NCBI GenBank assembly: GCA_020441665.1
Contig: JAGRLT010000049.1
Coordinates: 1-41,917, forward strand
Length of the DNA: 41,917 nucleotides
Origin: Nitratireductor sp.
GTDB lineage: Bacteria; Pseudomonadota; Alphaproteobacteria; Rhizobiales; Rhizobiaceae
Direction of reading: 5' to 3'
Shown here: piece by piece, positions 32,027 to 40,843 of the stretch
Layout of the letters: the number at the start of each line of letters is the position of its first letter
Numbering within the stretch: position 1 is the stretch's first letter
Position numbers and translations under genes: made by a program
Notes under the pieces: model-generated
Database searches by the model: none
What the model was told of the DNA's origin: nothing
Seen by the model: only the letters and a program-made list of their open reading frames with translations

Positions 32027-33505
32027 ATGCGTAGCGCACTGAAATGGGGGTTAGCCGCCGGCCTTATCGCGATGTCGATGGGTACGGCGTCGGCAAAGGA
32101 CACGCTTACCATCGGCCAGACACTGGAGCCGCCAGGCCTCGATCCCACGGCCGGCGCTGCAGCCCCGATCCGTTACATCACCTATACCAATCTTTATGAA
32201 GGACTGGTGCGGGTGATGCAGGACGGATCGGTCCAGCCGCTGCTGGCCGAGAGCTGGACCGTGTCCGACGACCAGAAAACCTACACGTTCACGCTCCGCC
32301 AGGGCGTCAAGTTCCATGACGGCTCGTCCTTCGATTGCTCGAATGTGAAGTTCTCGTATGAGCGCGCGGTTGCGCCGGATTCCACCAACGCCCAGAAGGG
32401 CCTGTTCGAGCCGATCGAGAAGACCGAGTGCCCGGATGCCGCGACGGCGGTGGTGACGCTGAAGCGGCCGACCTCGAACTTCCTGTTCAACATGGCCTGG
32501 GGCGATGCCGTCATGATGTCGCCGGACTCCGTGGCCGACAACAAGACCAACCCTGTTGGCACCGGCCCGTTCAAGTTCAAGGAATGGGTGAAGGGCGACA
32601 AGGTCGTGCTGGAAAAGAACCCCGACTACTGGGGCACGGCGGCAAAGCTCAGCCAGGTGACGTTCAAGTTCATTTCCGACCCGTCGGCGGCGGCGGCGGC
32701 CATTCAGGCCGGCGATGTCGATGCCTTCACCTCGTTCCAGGCGCCCGAACTGGTCAACCGGTTCCAGAACGACGCCAATCTGCAGGTCGAGATCGGCAGC
32801 ACGTCGGGCAAGGTCGTGCTCGCCCTGAACAATGCCCGCAAACCCTTCGACGACGTTCGCGTGCGCCAGGCTCTGGCCCATGCGATCGACCGCAAGTCCG
32901 TTGCCGAAGGCACCTATTCCGGGTTCGGGGCGCCGATCGGTTCCCACTACACGCCGATCGAGCCGGGCTATGTCGATCTCAACGACGCCTATGCCTACGA
33001 TCCGGCCAAGGCCAAGGAACTGTTGCAGGCCGCCGGCGTGCCGGACGGGTTCGAGATGACCATCCAGTTGCCGCCTCCGACCTATGCGCGCCGCGGTGGC
33101 GAGATCATCGCGGCGATGCTGGCGGAAGTCGGCATCAGGGCGAACCTCGTGCCGCTCGAATTCCCGCAATGGCTTGAACAGGTCTTCAGGGGGTCGGATT
33201 TCGACGCCACGATCATCAACCATGCCGAGGCGCGCGACCTGGATATCTATGCTCGCGACAAATACTACTTCAACTACCAGAATCCGGAATACAAGGCGCT
33301 CTACAAGGCGTTCACGGAAGCCTCCAGCGAGGAACAGCAGATGGACCTCCTCGGCCAGCTTCAGCGCAAGCTGTCGGCCGACGAACCGAACGTGTTCCTC
33401 TACGCCTTCCCCAAAATCGGTGTCTGGAACAAGAAGGTGAAGGGCCTGTGGGTCAACATGCCCGTACCCGCCGACGACGTTACGCAGGCATACTGGGAAG
33501 AATAG
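32027..33505 (+). CDS. ABC transporter substrate-binding protein, family 5 (peptide/nickel type)
   Basis: Periplasmic receptor of 492 aa (SBP_bac_5). Signal peptide MRSALKWGLAAGLIAMSMGTASA with cleavage before KDTLTIG. Typical blocks are YEGLVRVMQDGSVQPLLAESW, YTFTLRQGVKFHDGSSFDCSNVKFSYERA, GTGPFKFKEWVKGDKVVLEKNPDYW and VRQALAHAIDRKSVAEGTY. ATG 32027 is 8 bases after GGAGG; a GTG six bases upstream is too near the ribosome site. Such proteins bind peptides but also opines, glutathione and other amide compounds. Its stop is followed by a strong stem-loop, then the two permease genes. Confidence 0.94.
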   Translation: MRSALKWGLAAGLIAMSMGTASAKDTLTIGQTLEPPGLDPTAGAAAPIRYITYTNLYEGLVRVMQDGSVQPLLAESWTVSDDQKTYTFTLRQGVKFHDGSSFDCSNVKFSYERAVAPDSTNAQKGLFEPIEKTECPDAATAVVTLKRPTSNFLFNMAWGDAVMMSPDSVADNKTNPVGTGPFKFKEWVKGDKVVLEKNPDYWGTAAKLSQVTFKFISDPSAAAAAIQAGDVDAFTSFQAPELVNRFQNDANLQVEIGSTSGKVVLALNNARKPFDDVRVRQALAHAIDRKSVAEGTYSGFGAPIGSHYTPIEPGYVDLNDAYAYDPAKAKELLQAAGVPDGFEMTIQLPPPTYARRGGEIIAAMLAEVGIRANLVPLEFPQWLEQVFRGSDFDATIINHAEARDLDIYARDKYYFNYQNPEYKALYKAFTEASSEEQQMDLLGQLQRKLSADEPNVFLYAFPKIGVWNKKVKGLWVNMPVPADDVTQAYWEE

Positions 33506-33513
33506 GGCGGGTT

Positions 33514-33543
33514 CGGCGCTCACCGATTGGAGGGTGAGCGCCG
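33514..33543 (+). terminator. Perfect 11-bp stem-loop between binding-protein and permease genes
   Basis: CGGCGCTCACC (33514-33524) and GGTGAGCGCCG (33533-33543) pair perfectly around the 8-base loop GATTGGAG, 8 bases after the stop. There is no T-tract. It likely protects the upstream mRNA end and lowers permease output. Confidence 0.7.
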
Positions 33544-33601
33544 GGCTGGCGCCGGTACGCGGCCTCAACGGCCGCGACCGATGCTCATTTGGGAGGCTGT
33601 G

Positions 33602-34552
33602 ATGATTTCCTTTATAAGCGGCCGTCTGCTGTCGTTGATGGTGACGACACTGGTGGCTTCGATCGTCGTGTTCATGCTGATGCAGGTCCTGCCCGGTGAT
33701 CCGGCCCTCATCATCCTGGGTATGAACGCGGAACCCGAAACGGTGGCGGCGCTGCACAGGCAACTCGGCTTTGATCAGCCGATGTGGCTGCGCTATCTCC
33801 AGTGGATCGGCGGCTTCTTCGTGGGCGATTTCGGAACCAGCATCACCTATTCCGTACCGATTTCCGAATTGCTCGGCCCGCGCATCATGGTCACCGTGCC
33901 TCTGGCCCTCATGTCCATGCTCATTTCGATCTTCGGCGCCATCGTCATCGGCGTCTACGCCGCCGCCAACCGGGGCAAGATCGGCGACACGATTGCGATG
34001 GGCATCGCCCAGATCGGCGTCGCCATCCCGAACTTCTGGCTCGCCCTGCTGCTGATCCTGCTGTTCGCGCTCAAGCTGCTCTGGTTTCCGGCATCCGGCT
34101 TCTCCGGCTGGGATGACGGCATCTGGAACGGCCTGCGCTCGCTCGTGCTCCCTGCTCTGGCGCTCGGCCTGCCGCTGGCTGCGATCCTCGGACGCGTCAC
34201 CCGGTCGGCGGTGATCGAGACGCTCGGCGAGGATTTCATCCGCACCGCGCGCGCCAAGGGCCTCAGCCGCTCGGCGGCCCTGTGGAAACATGCCGTGCCC
34301 AATGCGCTTATCCCGGTGGTGACCATTGTCGGCCTGCAATTCTCCTTCCTGCTGGCCGGAACGATCATCATCGAGAACGTCTTCAACCTGCCGGGCATCG
34401 GACGCCTGGTGTTTCAGGCCATCGCGCAGCGTGATCTGGTGACCGTGCAGTCCCTGGTAACGCTCCTGGCCGCATCCGTCATCATCGTGAATTTCGTGGT
34501 CGATCTGGTCTACGGCTATCTCGATCCGCGACTTTCCAATGGGGGGCACTGA
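33602..34552 (+). CDS. ABC transporter permease (DppB/OppB type)
   Basis: Inner-membrane permease of 316 aa with six helices. The first is RLLSLMVTTLVASIVVFMLMQVLPGDPA, the usual DppB start. The EAA-loop motif that docks the ATPase is ETLGEDFIRTARAKGLSRSAALWKHAVPNALIPV. ATG 33602 follows GGGAGG. Its TGA overlaps the next ATG by one base (TGATG), so the pair is translated together. Confidence 0.94.
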   Translation: MISFISGRLLSLMVTTLVASIVVFMLMQVLPGDPALIILGMNAEPETVAALHRQLGFDQPMWLRYLQWIGGFFVGDFGTSITYSVPISELLGPRIMVTVPLALMSMLISIFGAIVIGVYAAANRGKIGDTIAMGIAQIGVAIPNFWLALLLILLFALKLLWFPASGFSGWDDGIWNGLRSLVLPALALGLPLAAILGRVTRSAVIETLGEDFIRTARAKGLSRSAALWKHAVPNALIPVVTIVGLQFSFLLAGTIIIENVFNLPGIGRLVFQAIAQRDLVTVQSLVTLLAASVIIVNFVVDLVYGYLDPRLSNGGH

Positions 34553-35421
34553 TGAGCAACGCATCCAACACCGCCATTGCGGCGGAACCAGGCATCGTCG
34601 TCAGGGTGCTGGCCAGCCGGAACCTCGTGATCGGACTGATCGTCACCTTCATCCTGATCGCCATGGCGCTGGTGTCCTTCGTCTGGACGCCCTTCTCGCC
34701 CACCGCCCTGAATTTTGCCGAAAAGCTTCAGGCGCCGAGCCTCCGGCACTGGTTCGGCACCGACAATTTCGGGCGTGACGTCCTGTCGATGATCATGGTC
34801 GGCGCCCGCAACTCGATCGCGGTATCGATCGTGGCCGTCGTTGTCGGCGCCGGCATCGGCGTTCCGCTCGGTGCGGTGGCCGCCGCGCGTGGCGGCTGGA
34901 TCGACGGCGTGGTGATGCGCATGAGCGATCTCGCCTTCGCCTTTCCCGCCCTGCTGACGGCGGTCATCATCACCGCCATCTTCGGTCCTGGCGCGGTGAA
35001 CGCCATGATCGCCATCGGCATCTTCAACATCCCGGTTTTCGCCCGCGTGACACGCGGCGCGTCGATGGGTCTGTGGAAGCGAGAATACGTGCAGGCCGCC
35101 CGCTGCGCCGGCCGCAGCGATACGGCGATCACCGCGCTCCACATCCTGCCGAACATCAACCACGTGCTGCTGGTACAGGTCACCATCCAGTTCGCGCTGG
35201 CGATCGTCGCCGAGGCGGGGCTTTCCTATGTCGGCCTCGGCGCCCAGCCTCCCATGCCGAGCTGGGGCAAGATGCTGAACGACGCCCAGACCTTCATCTA
35301 CGACGCCCCATGGCTGGCCATTTTCCCCGGCCTGGCGATCACCTTCGCCGTGCTTGGCCTCAATCTGCTGGGTGACGGCCTGCGCGATATTCTCGATCCG
35401 AAAGTAAGGCGCCAAAGATGA
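34552..35421 (+). CDS. ABC transporter permease (DppC/OppC type)
   Basis: Second permease, 289 aa. N-terminal helix NLVIGLIVTFILIAMALVSFVW, then HWFGTDNFGRDVLSMIMVGARNSI, the hallmark of DppC. The EAA loop is KREYVQAARCAGRSDTAITALHILPNINHVLL. The end LLGDGLRDILDPK is typical. It overlaps the following ATPase gene by ATGA. Confidence 0.94.
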   Translation: MSNASNTAIAAEPGIVVRVLASRNLVIGLIVTFILIAMALVSFVWTPFSPTALNFAEKLQAPSLRHWFGTDNFGRDVLSMIMVGARNSIAVSIVAVVVGAGIGVPLGAVAAARGGWIDGVVMRMSDLAFAFPALLTAVIITAIFGPGAVNAMIAIGIFNIPVFARVTRGASMGLWKREYVQAARCAGRSDTAITALHILPNINHVLLVQVTIQFALAIVAEAGLSYVGLGAQPPMPSWGKMLNDAQTFIYDAPWLAIFPGLAITFAVLGLNLLGDGLRDILDPKVRRQR

Positions 35422-36434
35422 CACAACCCCTGCTTCGTATGGCCGACCTGTCGGTCGAACTGCCCATCGGCGACACCAAGATCGACATCATCGCCAACAC
35501 CAATCTGGAGCTTGGCCGCGGTGAGCGGCTCGGCATTGTCGGCGAATCGGGGAGCGGCAAATCGATCACGGCGCTCGCCGTGATGGGCCTGTTGCCGCAG
35601 AAGATGCGCGTGCGCGGCGAGTTGATCTTCGACGGGCACGATCTGGCGAAGATGTCGGAGGAAACCTTCTGCAAGTTTCGCGGAAGACGGATGGCGATGA
35701 TCTTCCAGGAGCCGATGACCGCGCTCAACCCGGTCAAGCCGATCGGCGCGCAGATCGCCGAGGGGCGTATCCTGCATCTGGGCGAAACGCGGGCCGATGC
35801 GGAAAAGCGCGCCCGGCTGCTGCTCGACAAGGTCGGCCTGCCCGCGCCGCGCTTCAACCTCGATCTCTATCCGCACCAGTTGTCCGGCGGCCAGCGGCAG
35901 CGCGTGATGATCGCGACGGCGATCGCCTGCGAACCGGACCTGCTGATCGCCGACGAGCCGACGACAGCGCTGGACGTCACGGTCCAGGCACAGATTCTCG
36001 ACCTGTTGAACGATCTCATCGACGATACCGGCATGACGCTCATGCTGATCACCCACGATCTCGGCGTGGTATCGGAAATGACCAACCGGATCGCGGTCAT
36101 GTATGCCGGCCGTGTCGTGGAGACCGGCCGTACCGACGATGTGTTCGCGCGGATGGCGCATCCATACGCCCGCGGCCTGTTCGCCGCCTCGCCGCATGGC
36201 GCCGGGCTGATGCCCCGGCCGGCGGGGGCCGGCCGGCCGCGGCTGACGGCGATCCCCGGCGTCGTGCCGGACCCGTTCGAGCGACCGCCCTATTGCACCT
36301 TTGCCGACCGTTGCGGTTTCGTGCGGGACGATTGCCGGCAGTCCATGCCGGCGCTTGACCTTCTATCAACCAATGAAGGCATCGAGCATCGCGCCGCCTG
36401 CCTGCATCCCTGTGAAAGCCTGGTACGCCCATGA
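35418..36434 (+). CDS. ABC transporter ATPase (DppD/OppD type)
   Basis: ATP-hydrolysing subunit of 338 aa. Walker A GESGSGKS is at about residue 39, the signature [14 protein letters not shown], Walker [14 protein letters not shown] and the switch His in LITHDLGVV. The oligopeptide-type C-terminal extension is present with four Cys ([17 protein letters not shown] and RAACLH), a pattern that in some Dpp-type ATPases has been linked to an iron-sulfur site. It overlaps both neighbours by ATGA. Confidence 0.95.
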   Translation: MTQPLLRMADLSVELPIGDTKIDIIANTNLELGRGERLGIVGESGSGKSITALAVMGLLPQKMRVRGELIFDGHDLAKMSEETFCKFRGRRMAMIFQEPMTALNPVKPIGAQIAEGRILHLGETRADAEKRARLLLDKVGLPAPRFNLDLYPHQLSGGQRQRVMIATAIACEPDLLIADEPTTALDVTVQAQILDLLNDLIDDTGMTLMLITHDLGVVSEMTNRIAVMYAGRVVETGRTDDVFARMAHPYARGLFAASPHGAGLMPRPAGAGRPRLTAIPGVVPDPFERPPYCTFADRCGFVRDDCRQSMPALDLLSTNEGIEHRAACLHPCESLVRP

Positions 36435-37258
36435 CCCAGCCCCTCCTCAAGGTCACCGATGTCGTGCGGGAGTATCGGCTGCCGCGTCCCTCGATCTTCT
36501 CCAAGCAGGAATGGCTGCGCATCCTGCACGGCGTCAGCATCGAGATAGCGCCGGGCGAAAGCCTGGGAATCGTCGGCGAAAGCGGCTCCGGCAAATCCAC
36601 GCTGGCGCGCGCCGTCATGGGGCTGGAGCGCCCGCAATCCGGGCAGATCATGATCGGCGGCAAGGATATCTATGCTCTCGACCGGACCAGCCTGCGGGAC
36701 GCGCGCAAGGGATTTCAGGCGATCTTCCAGGATCCCTATGGCTCGCTCGACCCCCGGCATACGGTGCGGACCATCATCTCCGAACCCGTCGTTTCCCTGG
36801 AGCGCGGCGTGAGCGCGGCGGAGCGCAACCGGCGGGTCGCCGAGGTGCTTGACGCCGTCGGGCTGCCTGCCGCCTCGGCCGACAAATATCCGCACGAATT
36901 CTCCGGCGGCCAGCGCCAGCGCGTCGCCATTGCGAGGGCGCTCATTACCAGGCCGTCGCTGATCGTGGCGGACGAACCGGTTTCCGCGCTTGACGTTTCA
37001 ATTCAGGCGCAGGTGCTGAACCTGATGATGGACCTGCAGGAGAAATTTGGCCTGTCCTATCTGTTCATCAGCCATGATCTGGGCGTCGTGCGCGCCATCA
37101 CGGACCGTGTGGCGGTCATTCATCTCGGTCGGTTCGTCGAACAGGGTCCGACGGGCGAAGTATTCGACAATCCGCAGGACCCGTACACGCAAGCCCTCGT
37201 CGCCGCGGTGCCAAAGCCGTTTTCGGGGCGCCGCAAGAGCAAGCGGCAGCAAAACTGA
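36431..37258 (+). CDS. ABC transporter ATPase (DppF/OppF type)
   Basis: Second ATPase, 275 aa. Walker [16 protein letters not shown] loop IFQDPYGSLDPRHTV, signature [14 protein letters not shown], Walker B LIVADEPVSALDVS and ISHDLGVV. The C-terminal extension is shorter than in typical DppF (about 325 aa), ending after QALVAAVPKPFSGRRKSKRQQN without the Cys-rich tail. It precedes the amidase by 18 bp. Confidence 0.94.
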   Translation: MTQPLLKVTDVVREYRLPRPSIFSKQEWLRILHGVSIEIAPGESLGIVGESGSGKSTLARAVMGLERPQSGQIMIGGKDIYALDRTSLRDARKGFQAIFQDPYGSLDPRHTVRTIISEPVVSLERGVSAAERNRRVAEVLDAVGLPAASADKYPHEFSGGQRQRVAIARALITRPSLIVADEPVSALDVSIQAQVLNLMMDLQEKFGLSYLFISHDLGVVRAITDRVAVIHLGRFVEQGPTGEVFDNPQDPYTQALVAAVPKPFSGRRKSKRQQN

Positions 37259-37276
37259 CATAACGAGAATACCATC

Positions 37277-38668
37277 ATGACCGAACTTGCTGACTTGTCA
37301 GCCGTGGACCTCGTTGAGGGGTATCGCGGCAGGAGGATTTCGCCCGTCGAGGTGATCGAAGCCGTCATCCGACGCGCCGATGCCTGGGAGCCCCGGCTGA
37401 ATGCATTGTGGGCTTACGACCCCGAAGGCGCGCGCGCGGCGGCGCGGGAATCCGAGGCGCGCTGGGTCAAGGGCGAACCCCTCGGCGCGATCGACGGCGT
37501 GCCGGTGACGATCAAGGAGAACATAGCGACCAAAGGCACGCCGATACCGCTTGGTTGCGCAGCGGTGGAACTGGTGCCTGCCACCGCCGATGCGCCGCCG
37601 TCGGCGCGCACGCGCGAGGCCGGCGGCGTGATCATTGCCAAGACGACCATGCCGGACTACGGCATGCTTTCATCCGGCCTGTCCAGCTTTCACAAGCTGG
37701 CGCGCAATCCATGGGATCTGTCGGCTAATCCCGGCGGCTCCAGCGCCGGGGCGGCGGCGGCGGCCGCTGCCGGCTACGGCCCCCTGCACATAGGCACGGA
37801 TATCGGCGGCTCCATCCGGCTTCCCGCCGGCTGGTGCGGTCTTGTCGGCCTGAAGCCATCGGCCGGGCGCCTGCCGATCGACCCGCCTTTCATCGGTCGC
37901 GCGGCCGGGCCGATGACGCGCTGCGTTGCCGATACCGCCCTGTATATGTCCGTCCTGTCGAAGCCGGATCGCCGCGACACCATGGCCCTGCCCTATGAGG
38001 AACTTGACTGGCTCGACCTCGAACGCCCCGTTGCGGGTCTGAAGATCGGCCTGTGGATGGAAGCGGGCTTCGGCCAGCCGGTCGGAGACGAGACCGCCGC
38101 CGCGGTCCGGCAGGCGGCCGCCGTGCTGGCCGATGCGGGCGCGACGATCGTGCCGATCAGGCCCTTCCTCACCCCCACCATGATCGAGGGGCTCGATCGG
38201 TTCTGGCGCGCCCGGGGATATGAGGACGTGTCCCGCCTGACGCCGGAACAGCAGGCCAGGATACTGCCCTACATCTTCGACTGGATCGTGACGGCCAAGG
38301 AGTTCTCGGGGCGTGACGTCTACACCGGCTTTGCCCAGATCGAGGCGATGCGCAATGCTATCCACGGCGCCCTCGAGGGTGTCGACTTCCTCATCTCGCC
38401 AACGGCGCCGGAACCGTCCTATCCCGCCGAATGGGCTTCCCCGTTCAACGATCCGCAAAGGCCGTTCGAGCACATCGCCTTCACGGTTTCGGCCAATATG
38501 GGCGGACAGCCGGCGGTGTCGATCAATTGCGGCTATGCCGGCAACGGTTTGCCGATCGGGCTGCAGATCATCGGCCAACGCTTCGACGACATGGGCGTGT
38601 TGCGGCTCGCCCATGCCTTCGAGGCGATCCGGCCACAACAGCGGCCATGGCCCAGGCTTTCGGAGTGA
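37277..38668 (+). CDS. Amidase-signature hydrolase
   Basis: Hydrolyses an amide bond with a Ser-cisSer-Lys triad. The 463-aa protein shows Lys80 in GVPVTIKEN, Ser155 in NPGGSSAGAA and nucleophile Ser179 in GTDIGGSIRLPAGW, all intact. Length is normal. It has no signal peptide, so it acts in the cytoplasm after import. Placed straight after the transporter, it is the likely first step on the imported compound, cleaving an amide to an acid plus an amine or ammonia. The Gln/Asn-tRNA GatA role is unlikely, since no gatB or gatC is nearby. Its stop is 4 bases before the next start. Confidence 0.93.
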   Translation: MTELADLSAVDLVEGYRGRRISPVEVIEAVIRRADAWEPRLNALWAYDPEGARAAARESEARWVKGEPLGAIDGVPVTIKENIATKGTPIPLGCAAVELVPATADAPPSARTREAGGVIIAKTTMPDYGMLSSGLSSFHKLARNPWDLSANPGGSSAGAAAAAAAGYGPLHIGTDIGGSIRLPAGWCGLVGLKPSAGRLPIDPPFIGRAAGPMTRCVADTALYMSVLSKPDRRDTMALPYEELDWLDLERPVAGLKIGLWMEAGFGQPVGDETAAAVRQAAAVLADAGATIVPIRPFLTPTMIEGLDRFWRARGYEDVSRLTPEQQARILPYIFDWIVTAKEFSGRDVYTGFAQIEAMRNAIHGALEGVDFLISPTAPEPSYPAEWASPFNDPQRPFEHIAFTVSANMGGQPAVSINCGYAGNGLPIGLQIIGQRFDDMGVLRLAHAFEAIRPQQRPWPRLSE

Positions 38669-38672
38669 GACG

Positions 38673-38894
38673 ATGCGCTACCACATCCGCAGTGACGATC
38701 TCGAAAACATCCTCGCCCGTTTCCTCGACAACGTACGTCGCCTGGGGTTGAATGTTTCCCGACTGACCATCGACGTGGAGGGCGAGGAAGCCACGTTGGA
38801 CTTTCATCTGTCCGATGCGCCCGATGCGCTTGCCCATACCCTGGGCGAGCGCATCGCCCTCATCAAGGGCGTGCGGTCCATTCCGGCCGGATGA
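38673..38894 (+). CDS. Small stand-alone ACT-like protein
   Basis: A 73-aa product (MRYHIRSDDLENILARFLDN ... ERIALIKGVRSIPAG) beginning 4 bases after the amidase stop. Predicted beta-alpha-beta-beta-alpha-beta order (LENILARFLDNVRRLGLNVSRLTI, EATLDFHLSD, LAHTLGERIALIKGV) matches an ACT domain and recalls the small subunit IlvM of acetohydroxyacid synthase, but no ilv gene is present. ACT domains bind amino acids or small effectors. It could be a regulatory partner of the amidase. Codon use is like its neighbours, so I take it as real. Confidence 0.7.
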   Translation: MRYHIRSDDLENILARFLDNVRRLGLNVSRLTIDVEGEEATLDFHLSDAPDALAHTLGERIALIKGVRSIPAG

Positions 38895-39109
38895 GCGGGA
38901 TTTTGATCTCGCTCCCGAACCGTTTCGCCCGCCGGCACCGCCGTGGCGATCGGCGGGCTTACTGTGAAGGCGTGTCTGACGGTGCGGTCCTGCCCGTCGC
39001 GCCGGTTCCGCTTGCCGCTCGGCATCGGCGCTGCCGCCGATGCAGCATGCGCCAGCCCAGCGGGCTCCGCCATGCGCCCGCCGGGTTCCGATTATCGATC
39101 AATGATCCA

Positions 39110-39137
39110 TTGACTCGCGCTGTATCCTGGATACAAT
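39110..39137 (+). promoter_or_regulatory. Promoter with GntR-type operator (copy 2)
   Basis: TTGACT (39110-39115), a 16-bp spacer and TACAAT (39132-39137). TGTATCC-T-GGATACA (39121-39135) covers the end of the spacer and the -10 box, with the same spacing as copy 1 at 29672. It lies about 77 bp before the GTG start of the ligase. The rest of the gap 38895-39213 has no credible gene. Confidence 0.75.
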
Positions 39138-39213
39138 TTTGAGCCAGCAAGGTTAGCCGACTCGCCTTTGGAGGCTGGTTGAAGCAGGATTGCGCCAGGG
39201 GAGGGCATATCGG

Positions 39214-40815
39214 GTGCACTGGAACTATGCCGACATTTACGAAGCGATAGCACGAACCGCCCCCGACCTGCCCTGCCAGGTCCAGGGGGATCGAAGCGTG
39301 AGCTGGGGCGAATTCGACACACGCAGCAATGCCGTCGCCAACGCCCTGCTCGGCAAGGGGCTCCCAACCCAGGCCAAGGTCGCGGTCTATCTGCGCAACT
39401 GTCCGGAATTCATCGAGGCCTATGTCGCCTGCTTCAAGGCGAGACTGGTTCCCGTCAACATCAATTACCGCTACGAGCACGACGAACTGGTGCATGTGCT
39501 CGGCAATGCCGATGCCGAGGTCCTGATCTTCCACGCCAGCTATGCGCCGATGGTGGAGCGCTGCCGCGAAAGCCTGCCGCAATTGAAGCATGTCATCGCG
39601 GTAGACGACGGCAATCCTGTGCCGGACTGGGCCGAAGCCTATGACGCGCTGGCCGCCGGCGAGGGCTCGAAGCCCGACGTCGAGCGTTCGGGAGACGATG
39701 CGCTGCTGCTCTATACGGGCGGCACGACGGGCCTGCCGAAGGGTGTGCTCTGGCAGCAGAACGCGGTGATCCAGGCACTGGGTTCGGCGGCGAATTTCTA
39801 TCTGGGGGAAGCACCCTCGACCGGTCTCGACGATGTGGTCAACAGGCTCGATCCCTCGGGCAAGCGGCTCTATGTTGCCTGCCCGCTCATGCATGCCACC
39901 GGCCTGTTCACGAGCTTGTCGCTGATGAACGCCGGATGGACGATTGAAACCACGGCCTCCCAGCGTTTCGACGCCGCCGCCCTGTGGCGCGTGGCGAGCG
40001 ATCATCATGTCAACGCGCTCGTCATTGTCGGCGATGCCTTTGCCCAGCCGCTGCTGGCCGAACTCGATGCCAATGCCGCGAGCTACGATCTCAGCCGCCT
40101 GCAACTGATCATATCGTCGGGATCGAAGTTCTCGCGCGCGGTGCGGGCCGGCATCCTGCGACATCTGCCCGAAATCGTCCTTTCGGACAATTACGGCTCG
40201 TCGGAGGCGCTGCGCGGGGTGCAGACCTACAGCCGGGGCGACAGCATTCCCGAAGATGCAGTGATCTCCCACAGCGATGTCATGCAGATGATGGACGATG
40301 CCGGGCGCCTGCTCGATACCACGGTTCCCGGGCATCGCGGCATGCTGCTCATCAAGGGGCATCTCGCCATCGGCTATTACAAGGATCCTGAAAAGACCCA
40401 GGCGACCTACGTCACTGTCGGCGATACGCGCTATTGCGTTACCGGCGATTTTGGCGTGGTCGAACCCGACGGCAACATTCGCCTGGTCGGGCGGGGCTCG
40501 TCGGTGATCAATACCGGTGGCGAGAAGGTTTTCCCCTATGAGGTGGAGATGGTGATCCGCCGGCATGAAGCGATCGCCGATGTCGCGGTGATCGGGCTGC
40601 CGCATGAGCGCTTTGGCCAGGCCGTGGCGGCCCTCGTGGTGCCGCGCCCGGGGGCCGATCTCGATCGCGGCCTGCTGGCCGATCATGTCAAGCAGCATCT
40701 GGCGGCCTACAAGGCGCCACGTGAAATGTTCGTGGTCGATGTCATCCCGCGCACGGCGGCGGGCAAGATCGACCACCGAGCCTGTCTGGCCCTCGTGCAG
40801 GCGATGGGCAACTGA
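39214..40815 (+). CDS. Acyl-CoA synthetase (AMP-forming, FadD-like)
   Basis: Activates a fatty or other carboxylic acid with ATP and CoA. The 533-aa protein starts at GTG 39214, seven bases after GGGGAGGG (an upstream TTG at 39190 has no such site). ANL motifs in order: LLYTGGTTGLPKGVLW (P-loop, with Gly-Gly where most have Ser-Gly), LSDNYGSSEALRG, YCVTGDFGVVEPDGNIRLVGR, GSSVINTGGEKVFPYEVE and the A10 Lys in RTAAGKIDHRA. It resembles steroid/fatty acyl ligases of actinobacteria and proteobacteria. Its promoter carries the second GntR operator. It is followed after 28 bp by the acyltransferase. Confidence 0.92.
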   Translation: MHWNYADIYEAIARTAPDLPCQVQGDRSVSWGEFDTRSNAVANALLGKGLPTQAKVAVYLRNCPEFIEAYVACFKARLVPVNINYRYEHDELVHVLGNADAEVLIFHASYAPMVERCRESLPQLKHVIAVDDGNPVPDWAEAYDALAAGEGSKPDVERSGDDALLLYTGGTTGLPKGVLWQQNAVIQALGSAANFYLGEAPSTGLDDVVNRLDPSGKRLYVACPLMHATGLFTSLSLMNAGWTIETTASQRFDAAALWRVASDHHVNALVIVGDAFAQPLLAELDANAASYDLSRLQLIISSGSKFSRAVRAGILRHLPEIVLSDNYGSSEALRGVQTYSRGDSIPEDAVISHSDVMQMMDDAGRLLDTTVPGHRGMLLIKGHLAIGYYKDPEKTQATYVTVGDTRYCVTGDFGVVEPDGNIRLVGRGSSVINTGGEKVFPYEVEMVIRRHEAIADVAVIGLPHERFGQAVAALVVPRPGADLDRGLLADHVKQHLAAYKAPREMFVVDVIPRTAAGKIDHRACLALVQAMGN

Positions 40816-40843
40816 CCGTTATCCGTTCGAAAGGGGTACGCGC

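Noticed and set aside
32051-34564. 837-codon open frame on the minus strand opposite the binding-protein and first permease genes
   Set aside because: It is antisense to well-supported transporter genes; its product is a His/Arg/Asp/Gln-rich string without domains, as expected from the shadow frame of GC-rich codons.
38891-39142. 83-codon frame overlapping the ACT-like gene stop by ATGA
   Set aside because: Despite the overlap, the product is a His/Arg-rich string and runs through the promoter and operator of the ligase gene; no domain is visible.
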